Shown here one piece after another: positions 46,550 to 58,100 of a stretch of DNA of 64,000 bases. The notes below the pieces were generated by a model. That model ran no database searches. It was not told where the DNA came from and worked only from the letters and a program-made list of their open reading frames with translations. Origin of the DNA: Chitinophaga filiformis (GTDB lineage: Bacteria > Bacteroidota > Bacteroidia > Chitinophagales > Chitinophagaceae). Made by a program: the position numbers and the translations under genes. How positions within the stretch are numbered: position 1 is the stretch's first letter; each line of letters begins with the position of its first letter. The DNA lies in contig NZ_CP095855.1 in assembly GCF_023100805.1 (NCBI RefSeq), positions 3,699,001 to 3,763,000 on the forward strand, given 5' to 3'.

Positions 46550-47269
46550 ATGATTATGAATAGTAAATCAGCGTTTACTTTTTTTATATGCGGAATATTT
46601 GCCTTGAACGTCCATGCGCAGACCCCCAATCTTCAGGCGGTGACGGACGTGGGAAATACAACGACAAAAAGTATCTCTATCTGGAACAAGGATGGATTAA
46701 ATATCGGTGTTGATGCGAGCACTGGCTATACTACTGTATCGCATTTTCTGAGACCATCACCAACGGAGACGAGAACACTCCGCTTTGATTGTACTTCAAC
46801 CACCACCACCGGAGGCTGGGAGTTCTATAACGCCGTGCAGGCCAGGTCTGTCATGTTTATAAAACAGAGCACCGGTTTTGTGGGCATTGGCACTACAGAT
46901 CCTAAAGCAAAGCTGGCTGTGAACGGCGATATCTATGCTAAAAAGGTGAGGGTAACGCCTGACGACTGGCCGGATTTCGTGTTTGAATCTGCTTATGAAC
47001 TGCCTTCATTGCAGGAGCTGGAGCGTTTTATTGCGGAGCACAAACACCTGCCGGGTATTCCTTCTGCAAAAGAGGTAAGCGAGCAGGGATTGGACCTGGG
47101 CCAGAACCAGGCAAAATTGCTGCAGAAGATCGAGGAAATGACATTATACCTGATTGAGCAGCATAAGAAGTTCGTGGCACAGGAGGAGACGATAAAGGCG
47201 CAGGATAAGCAATTTGCAGCACAGGAAGAGCGCCTGAAGGAGCTGGAAAAAAGAATTGATCAAAAATAA
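46550..47269 (+). CDS. exported fibre-like protein with S74-like C-terminus (first copy)
   Basis: A 239-residue exported protein (signal peptide to about residue 22, 'NVHAQ'; ATG at 46550, an upstream GTG at 46547 is less likely). A short repetitive N-terminus ('AVTDVGNTTTKSISIWN') leads to a conserved stretch: FVGIGTTDPKAKLAVNGDIYA and LPSLQELERFI, then a coiled coil (about 185–235). This resembles tail-fibre-like proteins whose C-terminus is related to the S74 intramolecular chaperones, which trimerise. A surface fibre role is inferred. The 237-residue paralogue follows 11 nt later. Confidence 0.7.
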   Translation: MIMNSKSAFTFFICGIFALNVHAQTPNLQAVTDVGNTTTKSISIWNKDGLNIGVDASTGYTTVSHFLRPSPTETRTLRFDCTSTTTTGGWEFYNAVQARSVMFIKQSTGFVGIGTTDPKAKLAVNGDIYAKKVRVTPDDWPDFVFESAYELPSLQELERFIAEHKHLPGIPSAKEVSEQGLDLGQNQAKLLQKIEEMTLYLIEQHKKFVAQEETIKAQDKQFAAQEERLKELEKRIDQK

Positions 47270-47280
47270 AGGCAGGGAGA

Positions 47281-47994
47281 ATGGTTATGTTTCGCAAGTT
47301 ACTTTTTGTATTTGTTTCGATAGGCCTGACTTTGAGCGGGTACGCGCAGACGCCCAACCTGCAGACGGTTACTACGCAAGGTAATACTACTACCAACAAC
47401 ATTTCGGTGAGGAACGTGGATGGCTTGGTCTTTACTTCTGATCCTGTGAACCAGACGCTGAAGTCCCATTGGTTGAAAGGTTCACCCGTAGATCCGGGAG
47501 TAGTGCGTTTTGAGTGTACCTCTTCCGTTGTTACGGCCGGCTGGGAGTTTTACAATTCACAGCTGGGCAAATCTCTCCTGTATATAAGGCAGGCCACCGG
47601 GAATGTTGGGATAGGCACGGCCGATCCTAAGGTGAGACTGGCTGTAAACGGAGAAATGCTGGCAAAGAAAGTGCGGATCACTCCCAATAACTGGGCGGAC
47701 TTCGTGTTTGATTCTTCCTACCATTTGCCTTCATTACAGCAGTTGGAGCACTTTATAACGAGACATAAACATCTTCCGGAGATGCCTTCTGCGAAGGAAG
47801 TAAGTGATAATGCTCTGGAGCTGGGGCAGAACCAGGCGAAGTTGTTGCAGAAGATCGAGGAAATGACCTTATACCTGATAGCTCAGGAGAAAGCCCTGGA
47901 GGAGCGGGAGGAAAGGATAAGCGAAAGACAACAGCTGCTGAGCGACAGAGAGAAGCGCTTGTCTGCCCTGGAAGCGAAAGCTGGAAATGAGTGA
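47281..47994 (+). CDS. exported fibre-like protein with S74-like C-terminus (second, paralogous copy)
   Basis: A 237-residue paralogue of the preceding protein. Shared blocks are TPNLQ.VT..GNTTT near the start, then 'GIGTADPKVRLAVNGEM', LPSLQQLEHFITRHKHLP and 'LGQNQAKLLQKIEEMTLYLI'. A signal peptide (ending 'LSGYAQ') and C-terminal coiled coil are present. The 11-nt gap shows a tandem duplication in one operon. It may form a hetero-trimeric fibre with the first copy. Confidence 0.7.
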   Translation: MVMFRKLLFVFVSIGLTLSGYAQTPNLQTVTTQGNTTTNNISVRNVDGLVFTSDPVNQTLKSHWLKGSPVDPGVVRFECTSSVVTAGWEFYNSQLGKSLLYIRQATGNVGIGTADPKVRLAVNGEMLAKKVRITPNNWADFVFDSSYHLPSLQQLEHFITRHKHLPEMPSAKEVSDNALELGQNQAKLLQKIEEMTLYLIAQEKALEEREERISERQQLLSDREKRLSALEAKAGNE

Positions 47995-48109
47995 GTGGTG
48001 ATATGTCCCGTGCTGACTTGTAGTACTTATTTTAGGAAATTCTATTGCCAAGGGAAAAGTTTCTCTTCTATACCTGGACGTGTTTCCTGTACCTGTTTTG
48101 AACTTTAAT

Positions 48110-50512
48110 ATGATGTATAAAATATACAAAAGGGCATTGCCTGTAATGGTATGCCTGATGGTATGGCTGATGCCAGCTGCTTTTGCTGACCCCTTAGTTC
48201 CCCAGGCGTTACGTGATAGTTTGCCCAACGATCTGGCTGCGGGAAGCCTGGCCAATCAGCCTGTGTTAAAATCGGCGCTTGTAAATGCTATTAACAACAA
48301 GGTAACAGATCTCCATTCGTTAGATACGGCCCCGCCGGCACTTCCTTTTAACAGGCTGGGACTTTCCGGTCTTCACCAGGGCGCCAGAACACAGTTTGTA
48401 CAGTATATGAAGGCCGGCAATACATCTGCGGGTATTGCAAAAATGCAGCGGATCTTCGACGGCATGAAGGACAGCGCAAAACAGACACAATATATTGACA
48501 ATAAGCTGCGTGGTTTCTATGCGTTAAGAGAACAGCAGCTTCCGGGGAATTTAACATTGCCCGGGAAGCCTGAAAATAAGGTGAAGGGCATGTCCTGGAC
48601 ATCCACCTACAGTGATTCCACTGCAATGATGTCTGGTTGGTGGAATGAGGGAACAATGCAGGATATTTTTTCCGTAGGAAGTATTCCCTTCCAGCTGAAT
48701 TACTCGACCTTATCAGGATATGATTATACGAATACAGCTTTGCAGGATGCTCACTTTATGAAGGTTTCCTTTGATCGTGAGGCATACCTGGAGAAGATAA
48801 ATCGGCAATTGCAGAAAAAATATGATCTGAAGAAATACTTTTTGGAAGACCTGGATGTGAAAAGCAGCATGAAAAAGTATGCTGCAGATCAGCTGACGGT
48901 TATTAATGGTGGCACAGACAGTCTGGGAAGAAAGCTATCTGCCGATCAGCTCATGTACCTGGACAGCGCTCAGCTGAGGACTGTCCTGATCCGGAATGGC
49001 GATACTTCGGTTGGATATTATAATAAGATCATGGCCCTGAAGAAGCAGCTGGGAGGCGTGAAGGAGATGAACAAGATGCTTGCAGGGCAGCAGCGGGTAA
49101 AGGGAGATATTGACGGATGGCTGAAAAAGCCTGAGAACACATCCCGCATTGCAGGTAATCTACTGCATATGAGCCCATTGCAAAGGCTGATGATGAACAT
49201 GAAGGAATTAAAGGTTGGCAGTATCGGCGCTAATGCCAGCAAAGGATCTTTATCTGATCTGTTTATGAGCGGTGCGGCTGGTTCCTTTTTAAAGGGCAAT
49301 AAGTTTATCATGCTGGCAGCGGGTAAGCGCAATGAATTAAGTGTCCAGGATGTCGGTTTACAATCAGCTACCGGTAATGGTAGTTATGGTATGCAGTTCC
49401 TGCGCATCGGCCGCGGAGATATTGGCAATAAACAAAGCCATGTATCTGTGTTAAATGCGAATGCCAGACCACAACAACAATATGGATTCAATACCGCAGC
49501 GATCCGCAGGAATGTTTTTGTAGGATCTGTTTCGCAGCAATTGAGCCTGGGAGAGCTGGGTACGCTTGACTTTGAGCTTTCCAAGTCGTCCGGTCAGTTT
49601 GGTAATGGTGGTCAGGATGCCGCGGCAGTTTCTAAATCGGCCGCCGGGCAATTCCTGGATGATATCTGGGCGACTGCCTCTATCGGGATGGCATATAATG
49701 GAGACGTAAGGAAGATAGGGCTCAGCCATAAAGTATATTTCAACTATGCTGGCCTGGGCTATGTGAACCCTGGTGCACCCTTTGCCAGCAGGGGAACCTT
49801 GCAGTATGGCTTTCTCGTAAAACGCAGCTGGCTGCGTAACCGGGCTGTTGTTAGCCTGCGGACAGACATTCGTGATCTGGCCGTGTCACCGTTAACAGAC
49901 AATAAACGTAAAAGCCTGCAATATGCTTTTGACGGACGTTATCGTTTTACCCGCCGCTTTACCCTAAGCATGAACTTATTGCAGAATACCCTGAGTGAGC
50001 ATACGGAAACCGGTAAATATACCGCTTTCCTCAACAGGAAGATATCATTTACCAGCCAGGCCAATGGGAAAATTGCAGGAAGATCTTTCAGCAATAACAG
50101 TAGCCTGGGATTACAACAGCTGAATTATCAACAGCCGGATGCACCGGTGAAAAGCCTGTTCATTAACGCTACATCTATGCAAACGTGGATGGCAGGACCA
50201 GGAATGGTCATAGTCAGTGCCTTGTACAGCCGAGATGTGAATAATGCAGCCGTGTATAATAACCTGCTGAATACAGAAGCCGGTTACCAGTATCTCCTGT
50301 GGAAATTGTCCTGCAGCAGTTCGCTCATCTATATGGATAGTAAAGATGTAGTGACACAGATCGGTCTCCGCCAGCAGGTAGCGGCACAGTTGTTTAAACG
50401 CTGGAGCCTGAGCATTTCCGCCGATGGCCGGCAAAACCTGAGGAACACTGCTGCCAATTATTATTATGGCAGATTCAATACCGCAATGTCTTTGCATTAC
50501 CAGATAAACTAA
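48110..50512 (+). CDS. unidentified outer-membrane beta-barrel protein with helical N-terminus
   Basis: An 800-residue protein, no family recognised. The signal peptide (ATG at 48110, 'VMVCLMVWLMPAAFA') is followed by a helical, hydrophilic half to about residue 380, and a C-terminal half with long alternating beta-strands ('LGTLDFELSKSSGQFG', 'KSLQYAFDGRYRFTRRFTLSMNL', 'RWSLSISADGRQNLR') that look like an outer-membrane barrel. It ends 'TAMSLHYQIN' and is 7 nt ahead of an exported Fn3-like gene. Its position at the head of the RHS operon makes it the best candidate for the exporter or anchor of the giant products. Confidence 0.5.
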   Translation: MMYKIYKRALPVMVCLMVWLMPAAFADPLVPQALRDSLPNDLAAGSLANQPVLKSALVNAINNKVTDLHSLDTAPPALPFNRLGLSGLHQGARTQFVQYMKAGNTSAGIAKMQRIFDGMKDSAKQTQYIDNKLRGFYALREQQLPGNLTLPGKPENKVKGMSWTSTYSDSTAMMSGWWNEGTMQDIFSVGSIPFQLNYSTLSGYDYTNTALQDAHFMKVSFDREAYLEKINRQLQKKYDLKKYFLEDLDVKSSMKKYAADQLTVINGGTDSLGRKLSADQLMYLDSAQLRTVLIRNGDTSVGYYNKIMALKKQLGGVKEMNKMLAGQQRVKGDIDGWLKKPENTSRIAGNLLHMSPLQRLMMNMKELKVGSIGANASKGSLSDLFMSGAAGSFLKGNKFIMLAAGKRNELSVQDVGLQSATGNGSYGMQFLRIGRGDIGNKQSHVSVLNANARPQQQYGFNTAAIRRNVFVGSVSQQLSLGELGTLDFELSKSSGQFGNGGQDAAAVSKSAAGQFLDDIWATASIGMAYNGDVRKIGLSHKVYFNYAGLGYVNPGAPFASRGTLQYGFLVKRSWLRNRAVVSLRTDIRDLAVSPLTDNKRKSLQYAFDGRYRFTRRFTLSMNLLQNTLSEHTETGKYTAFLNRKISFTSQANGKIAGRSFSNNSSLGLQQLNYQQPDAPVKSLFINATSMQTWMAGPGMVIVSALYSRDVNNAAVYNNLLNTEAGYQYLLWKLSCSSSLIYMDSKDVVTQIGLRQQVAAQLFKRWSLSISADGRQNLRNTAANYYYGRFNTAMSLHYQIN

Positions 50513-50519
50513 CGGCAAT

Positions 50520-51617
50520 ATGAAAGGATATAGAATATTATTGACAGGGCTGTTACTATGTGCGTTGTTGCCTCTGAAGGCACAGGTCACATTTTCCTTT
50601 ATGCCGGAGATCCAGGGGCGCACGCTGGAGAATGTTTACAAAGTGAGAATGAGTAATTCCGCCGGCCGGCAGACGGTTAATCTTGTTATCAATATTACCG
50701 AAGCGAAATCAGGAGCGGTAGTTACAGTACGTACCAACCCTTTTGAACTGATGCCAGGATTAAACACCGTTCCTCCGGGAGCAGTATATAATGCTGCGGT
50801 TTCGTTTGGTAACAGCAGGATTGCCACTGTTATAAGACAGAGTGGTTTCTTCCCCGAAGGGGACTACGACTATTGTTTCCAGTTGTATGAAGGCAGCAGC
50901 CATAATACTGCGCCTATCGGGGAACAGTGTTTCAGTTATAACCTGCAGCCATTCAGTGCGATGCAGCTGATACAGCCTTATGATGGCGATAAGCTGTGCG
51001 ACAAACGCCCCACATTTTCCTGGCAACCACTGATACCGTCTGTGAATGGCGTCATGTACCGCCTGCTGCTTGTTGAGGTAAAGGAGGATCAGCAACGTGC
51101 AGAAGCATTGCGTATGAACCTGGCTGTTATTAATCAACGCCAGATCCCAATGCCTATACTGCTGTATCCTTCGCTGTCCAACCAGTTGGTGGAAGGAAAA
51201 AAATACGCCTGGCAGGTAGCGGCGTACAAAAATGACCTGCTGCTGGCGGAATCAGAAATATGGGATTTTACCGTGGAGTGTGAGAAACCACCTGTTAATC
51301 CGGTTCCTGACGCATTCAGGAACCTGGAAGACCTCACTAAAGGCAACTTTTACATTGCCCGTGGACAGCTACTCTTTGCATTCAATAATACCTATGCGGA
51401 GACTAAGCTCCAATATAGTATCCAGTGTCTGACAAAACCTGATCAGCGGATAAAGAAACTACCCGCTGTGAAAGTAGCCAGAGGGATGAACCAGGTAGTG
51501 ATTGATCTGTCAGGTAAGAGTGGTTTTGTAGATGGCTATTTCTACATCATGGATGTGAAGTTGCCGTCAGGAGAGCAGAAACAATTAAGATTTATTTATA
51601 AACAACCAGAGGAGTGA
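50520..51617 (+). CDS. exported protein with an Fn3-like domain
   Basis: A 365-residue exported protein, no named family. Signal peptide (about residues 1–22, LLLCALLPLKAQV). The N-terminal half is beta-rich ('VYKVRMSNSAGRQTVNLVINI'). The middle (about 160–260) has an Fn3-like repeat: 'RPTFSWQPLI', 'YRLLLVEVKED' and 'KYAWQVAAYKNDLLLAESE'. It may be a scaffold or chaperone of the outer-membrane assembly. It ends one base into the start of the lipoprotein gene (TGATG). Confidence 0.6.
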   Translation: MKGYRILLTGLLLCALLPLKAQVTFSFMPEIQGRTLENVYKVRMSNSAGRQTVNLVINITEAKSGAVVTVRTNPFELMPGLNTVPPGAVYNAAVSFGNSRIATVIRQSGFFPEGDYDYCFQLYEGSSHNTAPIGEQCFSYNLQPFSAMQLIQPYDGDKLCDKRPTFSWQPLIPSVNGVMYRLLLVEVKEDQQRAEALRMNLAVINQRQIPMPILLYPSLSNQLVEGKKYAWQVAAYKNDLLLAESEIWDFTVECEKPPVNPVPDAFRNLEDLTKGNFYIARGQLLFAFNNTYAETKLQYSIQCLTKPDQRIKKLPAVKVARGMNQVVIDLSGKSGFVDGYFYIMDVKLPSGEQKQLRFIYKQPEE

Positions 51618-52120
51618 TGATAAAGCAGTTTATAGCCGCATGTTGTGTAGTACTGGTTTGTGCCTGTGGTGCGGGTAAGAAAGACCTTGCACAGTCCATG
51701 AAAGATAATGAGCTGGTACAGGAGAAAACAGTCAATGACTACGTATTCAGATTGCAATATATGCCATCTGAGCGTGGCGCCGGAGAAGATACTTCTTTGG
51801 TGTACTTCCGTTTGAATGTCTCTAACGGCGCAGGTGTGCCAATGAAGGGAACAAGCGATCTCAGTTACAGCTATGGACTGGATACGCTTTTCTCGCTTGT
51901 TAATGCGACAGATACTATTAGCGCTGTAGACATCACCCGCGTTGCCAACGGTACTGTCAACGGTGTAGAATATATGCTGGTTTTCGACCGTGCGAAATTA
52001 TATGCGCGGCCGGATTGTAAACTGTTGTTCAGGGACTGGCTGTTCACACACCAGTTCATTTCCTTCCCATTAAAGGGAAGTGCTATTGCCCATATTGATT
52101 CTTTAAGTCTGAAGATATGA
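51617..52120 (+). CDS. small lipoprotein of the RHS operon
   Basis: A 167-residue protein. The ATG at 51617 gives a lipoprotein signal (MIKQFIAACCVVLVCAC, Cys17). The mature part is beta-rich with 'EKTVNDYVFRLQYMPSERG' and 'VEYMLVFDRAKLYARPDC'. No family is recognised. It overlaps the preceding gene by one base and the next by four, so it is translated together with both. A role in tethering or piloting the outer-membrane protein is possible. Confidence 0.6.
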   Translation: MIKQFIAACCVVLVCACGAGKKDLAQSMKDNELVQEKTVNDYVFRLQYMPSERGAGEDTSLVYFRLNVSNGAGVPMKGTSDLSYSYGLDTLFSLVNATDTISAVDITRVANGTVNGVEYMLVFDRAKLYARPDCKLLFRDWLFTHQFISFPLKGSAIAHIDSLSLKI

Positions 52121-55100
52121 TGATCAGAAATGCGCGTACCCGTGTACGGATCGCTTGTTTTTTTCTTGTTTTGTTATTAGTGCAGGGGCTGACGCCTACT
52201 GTGGCCTGGGCATTGACCTCAGGGCCTGTGCAACCTGAAACTAAACAGTTTCAGGCTGCAGGGACCAGTGATATGGTGGACCTGTTTACAGGTGATTTTA
52301 AGTATAATATTCCTTTACTTGACGTAGGCGGATACCCTGTGAACCTGAACTATCAGTCTGGTTCCGGAATGGATGATGAGGCCAGCTGGGTAGGACTCGG
52401 CTGGAACCTGAATGTGGGTGCTATGAACCGGAATATCAGGGGCATCGCGGACGATGCGAACGGGGATACTGTGACGACGGAGAGTTATATGAAGCCTAAG
52501 ATCACTGGTGGGGGAAAGTTGACGGTGCGGGGCGAGATCTTTGGCCAGGGTATTCAGGGTTCATTGTCATTAGGCATATTTTGCGACAACTATACAGGGT
52601 ATGGCGCTGAAATAGGAGCCAGCGCTGGTACGTCATTGTCATTAGCCAATTGTGGCCCCCTGACACCTGGTGTTGGCGCAGGCGTAGGGTTGACATCCAG
52701 CACAGCAGATGGTGTTTCCGTTACTCCAAATATTTCTGCGTCACTCAGATATAATATGATTGCGGGGAATACAGCTTCCCTTACAGAATCATTGAGCCTT
52801 GGATTTAACACAAGAGAGGGGTTAAAAGGATTAACGCTCAGTACTTCTTATTCCATCACGGGTACAAGAATTTGGTTGGAAGACAAAGACCGCCATATAA
52901 CGGTACATCGTGAAGATGGTAACACATCAGGCGAGCTTTTCAGTTCCTCAGTGAGTTATAATACTCCCCCTTTTTATCCTAAAAGTAATATTACTTTTAA
53001 ATCAACCAATTCAACTTACAAGGGAGATATTGGAGGTGCCGCTGTAGGTATTTTCACCGGCGCTGGTGTAACGGGATATAAAGTGAAACGCGAGGTGCTG
53101 GACAGAACAAAAAGTACCAGAGCCTATGGGTTGCTGTATGCGCAGAATGGTTCAAACATTCCTGATGCGTTGATGGATTTCATGAGAGAGAAGGATAATC
53201 CTGTCATCCCTGATATGAATAATCTGGCTGTGCCCATTGCTACACCTGATCTGTTTTCTTATAGTAACCAGTTTGGAGGCGGACAGGTCCGTTTATACAG
53301 GCATAGCAATGGCGTTGTGTTCGATAATGAGACCAAGGATATTTCCGATAATAAGTCTTTTAGTGCAGAATATGGTGCTGGCGCCTATTTTCATGGGGGA
53401 ACATCTGTATATGTACAAGACATCACCAATGCAAATGGCAAATGGAAGGAAGATAATGGCTTTCTTAACAAGGGAGATTTTGCCCCCAAAAGCACCTTGG
53501 AAGAGGAACCTGCATATTTCCAGCAGGTGGGAGAGAAACATGTGGATGATCCTGCATTTTCATCGAGGATACTGGGAGAGGATCCTGTCAGTGTTCCGTT
53601 GTCCGGAAAGGTGGCGGAAGGTAAATTGACATCAACAATATGGGGAACTGTAAACTCTGATTCGGCATATAAGAAGGTAGGAAGACAAGTGCGCCGCACA
53701 GCTGTAATGTATCTGACGGCCAAAGAGGCAAGTTTTGCAGGACTTGATACAGTGATCAGAAGTTATGACCTGAATAGACTGGATAGCGGAAAATTTAATC
53801 CGAAGCCTTGTAATGCTGTATCAGGCAAGATCATACCGAGGGTAGATGCGGTCCGTAAAGCACATCACATTTCCGAAATGTCTGTTACCGGGGATGATGG
53901 TAAGAGAATGGTATATGGAATACCCGTTTACAATAAACGGCAGGATGAATACACATTCGCAATGGCGCAGGGAGCTACTGTTGACAAGAACACTAACCTT
54001 GCAACATTTGCCAGGAATGGCAGTGAGATTGATTATCGTTCGTCAGGTGCAACCGATCAATATTATCATAAGGATTCTCAGCCAGCTTACGCCACCTCCT
54101 ATCTGCTTACTGGTATATTGTCGCCGGACTATGTAGATATGACCGATAATGGTATTACGGAGGATGACCGGGGAACTGCATTCAAATTCAACTATTCTAA
54201 GTTGGAGAAAGACTTTCATTGGCGTACCCCATATGCAAAGGATTCTAACCAGGCGCAATTTAACCGTGGTTTGAACGCTGATCCTGACGATGACAAGGGC
54301 TCTTTCGTATACGGTGAAAAAGAATTGTGGTATCTGCATTCCATCGAGTCTAAAACAATGATCGCATATTTCATTACGGAGGATCGTAAAGATGCGCTAG
54401 GCTGTAACTGGTTAGGAGTAAAGGATACTACCGTTAAACAACAGCTATTGAAGGAGATTCGGCTGTACTCAAAGAACGATCTGACCACGCCTGTCAAAAC
54501 GGTGGTATTTTGCTATAACTACAACTTGTGCCCAGGAGTTCCCAATTCGGGAGCGAATGGAAAGCTGACCCTGGAGAGAGTCTATTTCAAATATGGCAGT
54601 TCAGATAAAGGCAAACATCACCAATATGTGTTTAGCTATAATGAGGGGCAAAACTATGCTTATATGTCAGCTGACCGCTGGGGTACGCTCAAACCTGCGG
54701 GAACCAATAACAAAGATGGCTTTGGCGATTTAAGGGGTGATGAGTATCCTTATAGTGCACATGACAGTACTGATGCTGCGGCGAATGCAGGAATGTGGCA
54801 ATTGAGTGAGATTACGCTGCCGACGGGAGGGGTCATAAATGTCAGCTATGAATCAGATGACTATGCCTATGTGCAGGATAAGAAGGCGATGGATATGAGC
54901 ACAATACAGGCAATGTATGATAAGGATGGCAATCCGGTTGACAATCTGCTGAAGGCGAAAACTTTTGACATCAGAATTGATGATTCGCATTTTAGTACGA
55001 CAGACAGGCAGACATTTCTGGATACATGCCTTAATGGAGAGGAGTACCTCTATTGCAAACTGTTTATAAATGTTACAGATGACGTCTCGTCGACTAATGA

Positions 55101-58100
55101 TTCGAAATATGATTTCATTCCCTGTTATGCAAAGATAAAAAGTGCGCGGGTGAGTAATGGAATAGCCAAAGTGACATTTGAGGATGATACGGAAGGTGGG
55201 GTGGAGGTAAATCCATTTGCGAGTGCGGCGTGGCAAAGGATGAGATTAGAATACCCGAGATATGCATACCTTGGATATAAGAGCCGTATTACTGACGATA
55301 AACCAGTTGCTGCTATAGTTACCGCGATAGCAAATGCTACTTCTAATCTTTCTGAATTGATAGAGAACTTCAATAAGAAGGCAATGAGGAAAAAATTCGC
55401 AAGTAAAGTGAAGCTGAATAAAAGCTTTGCACGTATTGTGAAAATGAATGGAAGGAAATTGGGAGGAGGCCTTAGGGTTAAAAAAATAACCATGTCAGAC
55501 GAGTGGGGCAGTATGGTGAGCGGGGAGAATCAGGCGCTTTATGGTCAGGAATATGAATATACAACCTGGAGGGAGAATGCGCTGATCAGCAGTGGGGTTG
55601 CTTCTTATGAGCCGGCTGTTGGCGGAGATGAGAATCCGCTGCGGCAACCTGTCAAATATACGCAGAAGGTAAAATGGGCATTAGATAACTTTTTCTATCT
55701 GGAAGAGCCTATGGCGGAGTCTTTATACCCGGCGCCCGTTGTCGGATACCGTGAAGTAAAGGTACGCAACCTGGGAGCTGGAGGTGAAAGAGACCAGCAA
55801 AGTAAAACCGGCTGGTTAAGCTATGAGTTTTATACAGCAAAGGAATTTCCTGTATTCGTACAACAGACCCCAATACAAAAATACCTGCATAAACCTAATG
55901 CCTGGTCTTCATTCTTTGGAGGTAATTCCGTTTATGAGCAAAGTATGTCCCAGGGATATGTAGTATTCCTGAATGACATGCATGGAAAGGAGAAGGCGGA
56001 AAAAGTGTTTAATCAAAGCGGTCAGGAGATCTCTTCTACAGAGTACTTCTATAATGCAGAAGAATCCGGTGGCACGCAAAGACTTAAGAATATAGTGGAC
56101 GTTGTAGACAATACGGGTACGATCACAAAAGGTAAGATCATTGGTCGGGACATTGAAATGATCACTGATATGCGTCAGTCGGAAATGAAGAATAAAGGAA
56201 AGAGCATTAACCTTGGAATGGATGTGATCCCTTTTTATGGTTACCCGCTTTATCTTCCGCATTTTCCCTGGGCGCAGAATGATGACTACCGCTTATTCCG
56301 CTCGTCTGTTGTGATGAAGACGGTTCAATACTATGGATTGATCAGCAAGGTAGTGAAGCGAATAAATGGTTCTACGAGTACCGCATCTTATCTGCTTTAT
56401 GATAAATATTCAGGAGAACCCGTTTTAACCCAGTCCGGGAACGAATTTGACGATCCGGTGTATACTATGAGCATTCCGGCTTACTGGATGTACAGCCAGA
56501 TGGGCATGGCTTATAAGACCTTGGGGACAGTCTTTACAGATTTCGCTACGGACGATAACGGTATTCCCAAAGATGATTTCAAACCATTCCTCACTGCGGG
56601 AGATGAGTTGATAAATGTCAACACAGGATATCATACATGGGTGATAAATTCCACTGATGGAAATGGTAATAAGTCGCTTCGCCTGATAGAGAAGACAGGC
56701 AGACTGGCCCGTGCGCAAAACGGGTTGGTGAAAATTTGCCGGTCAGGATATAGGAACATATTATCAGCACCTGCTACGGCCATTACAAGCCTTGAGAACC
56801 CAATTGTCGGTAACAAACTACAGTTGCTAAGCGGTGGCGATCTGTCAGCGTATAAGGTCTTAAATGCAACGGCTGTTTTATATGATGAGGCCTGGGGCCA
56901 GGCTGCGGATTGTAACTATAAAAGCTGTCCTGAAGGTTATGAAGAGCGTGCAGATGGGATATGTTACAAACCTGGTATGACTAATAATGCCTTTACGTAT
57001 ACCATCCGGTCCGGAGGATCGTCGCCGGATTATGGTAAGCAGGGCGCACACTTCTATAATTTCAATGACCAGAATAACATCGGTATAACGGGTGCCGATT
57101 ATTGGCGCTCAAAGCTGGATAGCGTTGGTATCTGGCTGCAGGGATTGCCGGATGGCCGTTGGTGGGGCGCGGAGAAATTGCTGACATTGCAAACAGAGAA
57201 GGATGTATTTGTTGGTCTCGCGGGCACTAAGAGAATGAGAATTCTCATTGACGGTGTAAAAGTTGCCTGGTCTGAGGTAGATCGCGTGGAGAGTTATGAA
57301 ATATGGGCACTGGTAAAATACCATTTATCGGCTGGCAAACATAATATTCGTGTGGAAGCCTGGGCGGACGATGGACGAACAGTTGGGGCGGAAATATACG
57401 CTGCTGATATGAATACCCTTTACAATGGCGATAAAGCGGCTATCGATCCTTCAATCATATTTTCTACAACCAAATTGAAGGGGGATCCTAACGTGTACCT
57501 GTATGAACTGGACGATAATGGGAAAAGGGTAAATGGGAACTATATATGCCCTGACGGTGAAGAGATCAGCATCATGAACGGTTATCCGGACTGTGGGTCA
57601 ACTGCTAAAGGAACCTGTCCGCCAGGATATATGGCAAGTGCGGATGGCCAGGCATGTGTGCCCATTAACGGGCCTGTTGTGGATACTGATCCGTTATTGG
57701 ATGTTAAACCGGGAACGCAGGATTCTTCCTATTCACATATGGGAGCAAGGTTTTACGATGAGTATGATCGGGTGGTTGACATGGTCACAAATTCTTTTTG
57801 GGGAATGGATGGTTGTACAAGTAGTTCAAGTCGTTTGTCAGGGGGAGACGTATCCGCTAGCATGGTTGCCAATAGATGTGGACGATTAAACGCTACAGGT
57901 ATCTGGCTAAACGGAAACTTTGGTGATGCAAGGATAGGGATCAATACCTGTCTGAAAGTAGACGAAACCAAGACCTATTATATGGGAGTTGGTGCTCAGA
58001 GCAAGGCCTATATTTACCTGGATGGTGTCCTGATCAAGTCGATAGTCCGCCAGGGAATTTTTAATCCTGGTCCTTTCCCTTATGAAGAATGGAAAGTCTT

